A DNA stretch of 9,961 nucleotides. Origin: Candidatus Parcubacteria bacterium (GTDB taxonomy: Bacteria; Patescibacteriota; Patescibacteriia; Patescibacteriales; UBA12075). A program made the translations under genes and the position numbers. Below, in pieces: positions 1-5,496 of this stretch. Where the stretch lies: the NCBI GenBank assembly GCA_023142215.1, contig JAGLJW010000083.1, forward strand, positions 1 through 9,961, read 5' to 3'. Positions within the stretch are counted from its first letter, which is position 1. Each line of letters starts with the position of its first letter. The notes beneath the pieces were generated by a model. It searched no databases. It was not told where the DNA came from and saw nothing but the letters and a program-made list of their open reading frames with translations.

Positions 1-2
1 AA

Positions 3-281
3 ATATCCAACGGCAGATGGCCAAACCAAAGCAATGAAACAAAAGAAAACCAAGCCAAACAAGAATTCAAAATAATCTACAAAAAAAATCCAGACATGAA
101 TAACCCAAATGATAATGCCGCTGTAACAATAATCACCTACGGACTAAGACCATCAAACAGAAACCTAAACAGCGAAAAAGCTGGGATAACAATTTTCAAA
201 GCAATCTACAAATATAATCCAGAATCAGCTATTGATTGGGATATAGTTCGAGCGATTGCATATAGTGGGGCGGTGAGATAG
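3..281 (+). CDS. 3' end of a repeat-containing protein (5' partial)
   Basis: The frame is open from the window edge to the TAG at 279-281, giving 92 visible residues. The first ATG, at 96, is internal, so this is the C-terminus of a longer protein. The tail holds two related units: EFKIIYKKNPD...AAVTIITYGLRP, then ITIFKAIYKYNPES...DWDIVRAIAYSGAVR. The pattern is an aromatic/basic helix, a NP turn, then a helix ending in YG or YSG. From memory, a closing motif of the type DW-(x)-VRAIAYSGA is common at the C-terminus of secreted or wall-associated Patescibacteria proteins; I cannot confirm this by search. No catalytic motif is visible. The first ~200 bases are rich in A and C (AAC, TTC, TAC, ATC codons), unlike the T-ending codons of the downstream genes. 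Function is unknown; a surface role is only a guess. Confidence 0.6.
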   Translation: MSNGRWPNQSNETKENQAKQEFKIIYKKNPDMNNPNDNAAVTIITYGLRPSNRNLNSEKAGITIFKAIYKYNPESAIDWDIVRAIAYSGAVR

Positions 282-285
282 ACAT

Positions 286-308
286 ATTACTTACTGATTT
301 TAAGTAAT
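286..308 (+). terminator. weak AT-rich hairpin after the partial gene
   Basis: ATTACTTA (286-293) and TAAGTAAT (301-308) form a perfect 8-bp stem with a 7-base loop, five bases after the stop codon. It is followed by TATTTATT rather than a clean T tract. It could weakly end transcription of the upstream gene, but the stem contains only one G:C pair. Confidence 0.3.
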
Positions 309-326
309 TATTTATTGGCTCCGAAG

Positions 327-393
327 TGTCATTCTGAGCGATAGCCGAAGAATCCCGATAATTACGTGACATTGCATCTACAACGGGATGACA
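327..393. repeat. short dispersed-repeat-like element with inverted ends
   Basis: The 67-bp block begins TGTCATTCTGAGCGA and ends CGGGATGACA. The ends pair (TGTCAT 327-332 with ATGACA 388-393), as does an inner pair (ATCCCG 352-357 with CGGGAT 384-389). It is richer in G+C than its surroundings. TCATTCTGAGCG...CGAAGAATC is a motif I recall as a dispersed intergenic repeat in many bacterial genomes. Here it sits between the partial gene and the promoter at 467. Only one copy is in the window, so its repeat status rests on recall. Confidence 0.5.
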
Positions 394-466
394 GTGGTAT
401 GTTTGTTATATTTCATTTAGAGATGATAATGATTTTTTTATAGTCAATGAGTAATTATTTATTTTT

Positions 467-495
467 TTGGAAAAAACATGTAAACATGTTATAAT
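467..495 (+). promoter_or_regulatory. sigma-70-type promoter with a dyad in the spacer
   Basis: TTGGAA (467-472) and a perfect TATAAT (490-495) are separated by exactly 17 bp. The spacer is almost filled by the dyad AACATGT-AA-ACATGTT (475-490), which also reads as two ACATGT palindromes 8 bp apart. A protein bound there would block RNA polymerase, so an operator is plausible. The expected start of transcription, near 502, leaves a leader of only about 19 bases. Confidence 0.65.
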
Positions 496-497
496 AT

Positions 498-522
498 ATT
501 TATAAAATTTAATTTTATAAAT
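498..522. promoter_or_regulatory. 11-bp perfect inverted repeat overlapping the start codon
   Basis: ATTTATAAAAT (498-508) and ATTTTATAAAT (512-522) are exact inverted copies around a 3-base centre, TTA. The right arm includes the first two bases of the ATG at 521. All pairs are A:T, so an RNA hairpin would be weak. It may be a DNA-binding dyad, a start-occluding fold, or chance in AT-rich DNA. No Shine-Dalgarno sequence lies in this interval. Confidence 0.4.
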
Positions 523-2260
523 GGGAAATTCTAAGAGTTTATTTCTTGTAAATTTAATATTGTTTGGGTTCATAATAATAATTACTTTCGTGATTGGTCT
601 TTTTTTAATTCAAAAAAATACTGTTTATGAGGCAAGTGCTTCTGTTACAACCGAAGATGACAATGAACCTCCTAGACTTGCAAACATTAAAGTAGATGGT
701 GTTAGTTTTGCATCTTCCACAGTTACTTGGGAAACAAATGAGGTAGCTGATTCGCTTATTAATTATGGTATTTCAAAAAATTATGGTATAGCTCGTGATC
801 CTATTGCAGATAAAATACAACATAAAATTATATTAGATGATTTACTTTCTGATACTAGATATTATTTTAGAATTACTTCATCTGACGGAAGTGGCAATCA
901 AGGGATATCAAGCGATTTTAGTTTTATAACTGAAGAGGAAACGGATATTGATTTTAGTGAAGAGGAGCTTGAAAATATTTTAGAAGAAGATAATAAAGGT
1001 TTGATTGAAAAAATACTTGAAATGGGAAATGAAGGTTTAGAAGAAAAAACGGTGGAAAGTGTCGTTGAGGCATTGAAAGAAATAATTACAGAAGGTGAAG
1101 ATCCAAGTTTGGAAAATAAAAAGCAAAAGACAGAAGAGGCTTTAGGGTCAGAAGCTGACAAACAGGGCGATGGTGAAGGCGATCAATTTATAGGTAATGA
1201 ATCTGAAATTATGGAAGATATTTTAGAGTTAATTGAACAATTAACATCGGAAGAAGCATTAGAGCAAGTTGATGAGTTGATTGAATCAAAAGCAGAAGAT
1301 ATATTATTGCCACCAACAATTATCTTAGATTATGCCAATGTTGAAGTTGGAACAGATTGGGCTACTATTTCTTGGGAAACTGACAAAGAATCAAATTCAA
1401 TGATTTATTTGGCCGATGATGAAGATTATGACGAAGAAATGGAAAATTCGTATACTTGGGCAGAAGGAAATCCTGATGAAATGGTATTGGAACATATTGT
1501 TGAAATAAACGGACTTAATTCGGCGACTGAATATCATTTTCAAGTTTCGTCAAAATCATCTCTTAATTTAACAGGTAGAAGTACGGATAAAGTTTTTAAG
1601 ACAAAATCAATTTTACCAGAAATTAATAATATTCAAATTACTAAAATTCAAGAAGAGTCAGCTACAATTCGTTTTTCAACAAATGTGCCTTGTTCTTCTG
1701 TGATTGAATATACAAATTTGAATAATTCGCAAACTAAACTAGAGGGTAGTTCTGCTATTTTGAGTGCACATTCTCTTACTTTAACTAATCTAATTTTTGA
1801 TACTTATTATTCATTTATCATAAAAGTTGAAAGCGAAGATGGTGAAAAAACTGAATCTAATCCTATGACTTTTATTACGATTAGAGATAAAGTTGCTCCT
1901 GTTATTTCTAAAGTGAGTACAGATTCAACTTTGTATCCCGGAAGTGAAAATAAAATTCAAACAATAATAAGCTGGATAACAGATGAGCAATCAAAATGTC
2001 AAATGTTTTATCATCAAGGATTAGTGTCTGATGATCCAATGAATTTGCCCTTAGAAGAAGAATATGGCTTAAAACATGTTATTGTTGGAACTAATTTTTT
2101 GCCAGGTGCAGTTTATAAATTTTGGATTGTTTGTGAAGATGAAGCGGAAAATAAGTCTAAATCGCAAGATTTTACGATGTTAACACCATCAAGAGAAGAA
2201 AGTATTATTGATATTATTATTAAAAACTTTGAAAGCAGTTTCGGCTGGGTTAATGGATAA
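521..2260 (+). CDS. membrane-anchored multi-FN3 surface protein
   Basis: This 579-residue protein has an uncleaved N-terminal membrane anchor (about residues 7-30), so the bulk should lie outside the membrane. Four fibronectin-III / purple-acid-phosphatase-N-like beta domains follow at roughly 50-137, 263-361, 365-455 and 459-555. Each shows the pattern T-V/I-x-W/F-x-T (e.g. STVTWETNEVADS, ATISWETDKES), then a Y-x-F strand (TRYYFRITS, TEYHFQVSS). Domains 1 and 2 are joined by a linker (138-262) in which about 45 of 125 residues are acidic; it is probably helical. The C-terminus (560-579) is an amphipathic, aromatic segment, SIIDIIIKNF...FGW. There is no enzyme active site. The start is fixed by an in-frame TAA at 518-520. 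The ATPase gene begins 5 bases downstream. An adhesive or scaffold role in the envelope is inferred. Confidence 0.85.
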   Translation: MGNSKSLFLVNLILFGFIIIITFVIGLFLIQKNTVYEASASVTTEDDNEPPRLANIKVDGVSFASSTVTWETNEVADSLINYGISKNYGIARDPIADKIQHKIILDDLLSDTRYYFRITSSDGSGNQGISSDFSFITEEETDIDFSEEELENILEEDNKGLIEKILEMGNEGLEEKTVESVVEALKEIITEGEDPSLENKKQKTEEALGSEADKQGDGEGDQFIGNESEIMEDILELIEQLTSEEALEQVDELIESKAEDILLPPTIILDYANVEVGTDWATISWETDKESNSMIYLADDEDYDEEMENSYTWAEGNPDEMVLEHIVEINGLNSATEYHFQVSSKSSLNLTGRSTDKVFKTKSILPEINNIQITKIQEESATIRFSTNVPCSSVIEYTNLNNSQTKLEGSSAILSAHSLTLTNLIFDTYYSFIIKVESEDGEKTESNPMTFITIRDKVAPVISKVSTDSTLYPGSENKIQTIISWITDEQSKCQMFYHQGLVSDDPMNLPLEEEYGLKHVIVGTNFLPGAVYKFWIVCEDEAENKSKSQDFTMLTPSREESIIDIIIKNFESSFGWVNG

Positions 2261-2265
2261 AAAAA

Positions 2266-3591
2266 ATGGCAGAACCAATAATTAAATTTAAAGATTTAGA
2301 AATTACTTATAATCTTGGGAAAGAGAATGAGTTTAAAGCTACTCGTGGTGCGACTGGTGAAATTTATCCTGGAGAATTTATTGCTTTTTTTGGTCCCTCT
2401 GGTTGCGGAAAATCAACTATCATGTATTCTGTTCTTGGAATTTTAGAACCGTCGGCTGGACAGCTTTTAGTTAAAGGAGAAAATCCTTATTCTTTTTCTA
2501 CTGAGGAGATGGTTAGGTTTCAGACTAGAACGATTGGTATTATTTATCAAGCTTTTTTCTTGATTAATTCTTTGTCGGTAACTGATAATGTTGCTTTGCC
2601 ACAAATTTTTCAAGGCATAGCTCCAGCAAAACGAGAGCGATGGGCAAGGCAAATTTTAGGGAGATTTGGAATGGAGCAATATAGTCATAAATATCCAGAT
2701 AATTTATCTGGTGGACAATTGCAAAGAGTTGCGGTAGCTAGATCAATGGTTAATAATCCTGATATTTTACTTGCAGATGAACCGACTGGTAATTTAGATA
2801 GTGTTTCAACTTTGCAGGTAATGGCTGCACTTGAAAAAATTAATCAAGATGATGGAAAAACTGTAATTATTATTACACACAATGCGGCGCAATTAGCTTA
2901 TGCTCATCGTGTTTTCTATTTTGCCGATGGAAAGCTATTACGTAGTGTGCCGAATCCAGAGAAAAAACAAATTGCTAAAATTGATAAACAAAAAATATTA
3001 GTTACTGAAATGGAACGACTTTCAAAGATTTATCCATATATTACGCCAAACGAACTTAAAGTGAAAAGTATTATTAATTATTTAACTCAGGATTTTGATT
3101 TTGATCAAATTTTACGTCTTGAACAATTTACACAACTTGCGGTTGAACGAAAAATTTCTCAAGTTGATTATGAAAAAACTTTGATTCGTGAATATAAACA
3201 TGGAGGAGTTGGGGCTGGTGGCCCAAGAGCAAAAGCCATGGCTGAGAAAGTTTATAAAATTCTTGACCAGGCTGAAGATGTAACAAGGTTCAGAAGAAGA
3301 TTTACAAATAATAATTTTTTTAACAGAGAAGATAAAATTGTAAATCGTTTATCAAAATACGTTATAAGCGAATATAAAGGTACTTTAAGTTCGGTGCAGA
3401 AAAGACGAATAAAAGAATTGGTTTATAATAGAATATCAGGGCTTGTAAGTAAAGAAGAATTTATTAAAGGTTTAAGTGTTAGCGAAGATAAAGGTGGAGT
3501 TGGGTTAGATAAACAAACAGTGAAAAAAATAACACTATATTATGAAAAATTATTAGTTCAAGGTATTGAGAGCAAAGGACATGGACATTGA
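2266..3591 (+). CDS. LolD/MacB-like ABC transporter ATPase with duplicated C-terminal extension
   Basis: Residues 1-230 are a complete ABC ATPase: Walker A GPSGCGKST (43-51), Q-loop Q95, signature LSGGQ (147-151), Walker B ILLADEP (167-173) and H-loop H205. The DEPTGNLDS stretch and overall pattern match the LolD/MacB/FtsE group, which normally drives FtsX-like permeases and is about 220-240 residues long. This protein has 441 residues. The extra ~200 contain two related helical modules, about 269-335 and 358-432, each ending in a GGVG turn (KHGGVGAGG and DKGGVGLDK) followed by a helix. No permease is present in the window. ATG 2266 lies 5 bases after the upstream TAA without a Shine-Dalgarno sequence, suggesting translational coupling to the FN3 gene. 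The ATPase call is certain; the transported substrate is unknown. Confidence 0.93.
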   Translation: MAEPIIKFKDLEITYNLGKENEFKATRGATGEIYPGEFIAFFGPSGCGKSTIMYSVLGILEPSAGQLLVKGENPYSFSTEEMVRFQTRTIGIIYQAFFLINSLSVTDNVALPQIFQGIAPAKRERWARQILGRFGMEQYSHKYPDNLSGGQLQRVAVARSMVNNPDILLADEPTGNLDSVSTLQVMAALEKINQDDGKTVIIITHNAAQLAYAHRVFYFADGKLLRSVPNPEKKQIAKIDKQKILVTEMERLSKIYPYITPNELKVKSIINYLTQDFDFDQILRLEQFTQLAVERKISQVDYEKTLIREYKHGGVGAGGPRAKAMAEKVYKILDQAEDVTRFRRRFTNNNFFNREDKIVNRLSKYVISEYKGTLSSVQKRRIKELVYNRISGLVSKEEFIKGLSVSEDKGGVGLDKQTVKKITLYYEKLLVQGIESKGHGH

Positions 3592-3645
3592 TTGTATGGT
3601 ATACGTGTGTAGTTAAGCTCTATTCCATTTTTGTATTTTATTTTG

Positions 3646-3651
3646 TATAAT
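3646..3651 (+). promoter_or_regulatory. candidate -10 for the pilin-like gene
   Basis: A perfect TATAAT sits 32 bases before the ATG at 3683. The sequence 17 bp upstream (TTCCAT) is a poor -35 match, so the promoter is plausible but incomplete. It would allow expression apart from the ATPase gene. Confidence 0.4.
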
Positions 3652-3682
3652 AAGTATATAATTATTTAGTCACAAATTTACA

Positions 3683-4036
3683 ATGAAAAAATTTATTATT
3701 ATAATGTTATTAATTTGTAGTAGCTTTGTTTTTGTTGATAGTTGTATTGCAAAAAATGTTCCAATTTGTGATCCACTTACTGGTACATGTGGCGGAGCAG
3801 CCCTTAGTACTCATGAAATAATCGGAAGAGTCATTAAAGCCATACTCGGACTTGTTGGTTCTTTGGCTTTACTGATGTTTATTTATGGTGGCTTTATGTG
3901 GATGTTTTCAGCAGGCAATAAAGAGAGAGTTCAAAAGGGAAAGGATGTAATTATTTGGGCAACTGTTGGTTTAATTGTAATTTTCACAGCATACGCTGCT
4001 GTCAGGTTTGTTTTAAAAGGACTTACGGGAGCTTAG
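3683..4036 (+). CDS. T4SS_pilin / TrbC-VirB2-like small membrane protein
   Basis: The 117-residue product starts with a signal peptide (MKK, hydrophobic core, likely cleavage after CIA at about 23). A short exported loop with a cysteine pair, C29 and C36 (ICDPLTGTCG), follows. Two membrane helices lie at about 48-72 and 88-110, joined by a charged hairpin, SAGNKERVQKGKD. The pattern GGFMWMFSAGNKERVQ...VIIWATVGLIVIFTAYA is characteristic of the pilin-like proteins (T4SS_pilin, related to VirB2/TrbC) that occur in many copies in Patescibacteria. Such proteins could form pili or membrane channels, but no other type IV secretion gene is in the window. There is no Shine-Dalgarno sequence; the start is the only sensible ATG before the signal peptide. 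The family call is strong; the role is unproven. Confidence 0.85.
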   Translation: MKKFIIIMLLICSSFVFVDSCIAKNVPICDPLTGTCGGAALSTHEIIGRVIKAILGLVGSLALLMFIYGGFMWMFSAGNKERVQKGKDVIIWATVGLIVIFTAYAAVRFVLKGLTGA

Positions 4037-4072
4037 TTTTTATATTTCTTTTTAAAGTATATAGATAAAAGC

Positions 4073-4110
4073 TAAAAATATGATTCCAAAATAATTGATA
4101 AAGAAATTAT
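4073..4110 (+). pseudogene. chimeric remnant matching the S66 gene start and part of the S51 gene
   Basis: Bases 4073-4088 are identical to 5490-5505 (the start of the S66 peptidase gene, from TAAAAATATG to ATTCCA). Bases 4086-4110 are identical over 25 bases to 6562-6586, inside the S51 gene. The two matches overlap at CCA and keep the same order and strand as the two genes. This looks like a duplicate of the S66-S51 region with about 1.06 kb lost between short CCA repeats. The reading frame ATG ATT CCA AAA TAA stops at once, so it encodes nothing. Outside these bases I see no further similarity, except perhaps AATAAGCTC (4112-4120), also found at 7432-7440. Confidence 0.4.
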
Positions 4111-4315
4111 TAATAAGCTCACTCACATATTGGAATCTAAATAACCAATATATATATATGCAATTAGAGATTTAAATATGGCTGTTGCAAAGGTTTTTCT
4201 GTGTCTAAATATAGTAAATCTTAAAAAATTTTCTCATTATTATCTTATAAGACATTGTATTATATATCGTATTTCTATGTTGTTATTATGTTTTATAATG
4301 GTAGTTTTATAATAT

Positions 4316-4349
4316 TCTTGCGCGATATCTTGCGCGATTCTTGCGCGAT
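4316..4349 (+). repeat. three TCTTGCGCGAT direct repeats, candidate operator
   Basis: Exact 11-base copies lie at 4316-4326, 4328-4338 and 4339-4349, a spacing of 12 and then 11 bp, about one helical turn. They are strikingly G+C-rich in this AT-rich gap. The third copy contains the probable -35 box of the fic promoter. The arrangement fits a multi-site repressor or activator binding region on one face of the DNA. Confidence 0.6.
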
Positions 4350-4369
4350 TTAATTATTTATGTTAAGAT
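4341..4369 (+). promoter_or_regulatory. probable fic promoter overlapping repeat 3
   Basis: TTGCGC (4341-4346) and TAAGAT (4364-4369) are 17 bp apart, and the -10 is preceded by TGT (4361-4363), an extended -10 arrangement. Transcription would start near 4376, giving a leader of about 15 bases with no Shine-Dalgarno sequence. The -35 lies inside the third TCTTGCGCGAT copy, so occupancy of the repeats should affect initiation. Confidence 0.45.
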
Positions 4370-4390
4370 TAAAATATAAATAGAAAAAAT

Positions 4391-5449
4391 ATGTTTAATC
4401 CAAAATATAAAGTTACCAACAAAATATTAAAAATGCTTACAGAAATTACTGAAGCTAAAGTTGTTATTGAACGCGCAAGATTATTACCTAAACAGGAGAT
4501 TAATTTAAGAAGACAAGCTTTGATTAGAATGACTCATAGTTCAACTGCTATTGAGGGTAATATGTTGAATATAAAAGAAGTAGAAGCATTATATAATCAT
4601 CAAAAAATTGATGCACCATCACGTGATATTTATGAAGTTGAAAATTACTTAAAAGCCATGAAATATATTGAGAGTATTATCAAGAAAAAAGGGAAGATAA
4701 ATGAGAAAACAATGCTTAGAATTCATGGGTTGGTAACTAACAAAACTTTACCAAAAGAGCAATCGGGAGTATATAGAAAAAAAGCAGTTTATGTAGTAAA
4801 AAGAAAATTAGGTAAACCTCAGGAAATAGTATATACAGCACCAAATGCTAAAGTAATACCAAGACTTTGTTCAGATTTGATTGCTTGGCTTTTGGCAAGT
4901 AAAAATAAAGAAATGAATCCAGTGATTACAGCTGGAATAGTTCATCAAGAAATAGCAGCCATTCATCCATTTTCTGATGGAAATGGCAGAACAGCCAGAG
5001 CAATGGCTACGCTTTTATTATATTCTAAAGCTTATGATTTTAGACAGTTATTTGCCTTGGAAGATTATTACAATAAAGACAGACCAAATTATTATAAAGC
5101 AATAGACATTGGTAAAAATTACAAAGACCGAAAAACTGATTTTACGTCTTGGCTTGAATATTTTACAAAAGGATTTAAGGAAGAAATATTGAGAGTAAAA
5201 ATACAGGTTCTTAGTTTTTCTTCAAAAAAGATTAATGATGAAATTGGATCTCAGATATATTTAAATAAAGATCAAGTAAAAATAATAGATTTTATGGATC
5301 AAATGGGGAAAATAACAATTAGTGATATAGTTGATATTTTAGAATGTCCGAAAAGAACAGCACAGCTTAATTTGCAGAAATTAAAAAAACTAGGCCTGAT
5401 TAAACAGGTAGGAAAAGGACCAGCCTCGGGATACATTTTAGAGAAGTAA
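4391..5449 (+). CDS. Fic/DOC family protein with autoinhibitory motif and C-terminal winged helix
   Basis: The catalytic motif HPFSDGNGRTAR (192-203) is complete: His192, Asp196, Asn198 and both arginines. Fic enzymes usually transfer AMP from ATP to a hydroxyl on a target protein, often on themselves. Upstream, SSTAIEGN (50-57) matches the inhibitory helix motif (S/T)xxxE(G/N), with Glu55 expected to block ATP binding, as in class II Fic proteins. The target-docking flap lies around 125-150. Residues about 290-350 form a winged-helix DNA-binding domain (ISDIVDIL, KRTAQLNLQKLKKLGLI), so DNA binding is likely. At 352 residues it has the normal size for Fic plus HTH proteins. No antitoxin gene is adjacent, which fits built-in inhibition. 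The start has no Shine-Dalgarno sequence; the N-terminus (FNPKYKVTNKIL) fits the family. The protein target is unknown. Confidence 0.93.
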   Translation: MFNPKYKVTNKILKMLTEITEAKVVIERARLLPKQEINLRRQALIRMTHSSTAIEGNMLNIKEVEALYNHQKIDAPSRDIYEVENYLKAMKYIESIIKKKGKINEKTMLRIHGLVTNKTLPKEQSGVYRKKAVYVVKRKLGKPQEIVYTAPNAKVIPRLCSDLIAWLLASKNKEMNPVITAGIVHQEIAAIHPFSDGNGRTARAMATLLLYSKAYDFRQLFALEDYYNKDRPNYYKAIDIGKNYKDRKTDFTSWLEYFTKGFKEEILRVKIQVLSFSSKKINDEIGSQIYLNKDQVKIIDFMDQMGKITISDIVDILECPKRTAQLNLQKLKKLGLIKQVGKGPASGYILEK

Positions 5450-5471
5450 CGAGTTTGAAATATTTTGTTAA

Positions 5472-5477
5472 TATAAT
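5472..5477 (+). promoter_or_regulatory. candidate -10 before the S66 gene
   Basis: TATAAT lies 20 bases before the ATG at 5497. The nearest -35-like hexamer, TTGAAA (5455-5460), is only 11 bp away, too close for a normal sigma-70 promoter. It could give a very short leader, or the gene may be read through from fic. Confidence 0.3.
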
Positions 5478-5496
5478 GTAGTATTTATTTAAAAAT

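Larger units (their letters stand above)
4037..4390. other. 354-bp intergenic region before the Fic gene
   Basis: I see no convincing gene here. From left to right it holds a scar-like segment matching two downstream genes (4073-4110), a long-range inverted repeat GATTCCAA/TTGGAATC (4082-4089 and 4130-4137), an AT dinucleotide run near 4148-4160, two isolated TATAAT hexamers (4294-4299 and 4308-4313) without good -35 boxes, three TCTTGCGCGAT repeats (4316-4349), and the probable fic promoter. No terminator with a T tract follows the pilin gene. Confidence 0.6.

Noticed and set aside
898..1161. Minus-strand ORF, rich in Ser and Ile
   Set aside because: It is the antisense of the acidic linker of the FN3 gene. 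Its composition simply mirrors the GAA/GAT-rich + strand and it has no start signals.
3589..3591. TGA as a possible glycine codon, as in some Patescibacteria lineages
   Set aside because: No gene has an internal TGA, glycine is encoded by GGN throughout, and reading through this TGA adds only a few residues before a TAG.
3683..3745. Pilin-like protein as a lipoprotein, with Cys21 in VDSC
   Set aside because: Asp at the -2 position is unusual for a lipobox, and a normal signal peptidase I site follows at CIA.
4080..4094. ATG at 4080 as a gene start
   Set aside because: The frame ends after four codons (ATG ATT CCA AAA TAA). The resemblance to the S66 start is explained better as a remnant.
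4294..4313. Two TATAAT boxes before the triple repeat as the main fic promoters
   Set aside because: Neither has a reasonable -35 at 16-18 bp, and such hexamers are frequent by chance in this AT-rich gap.
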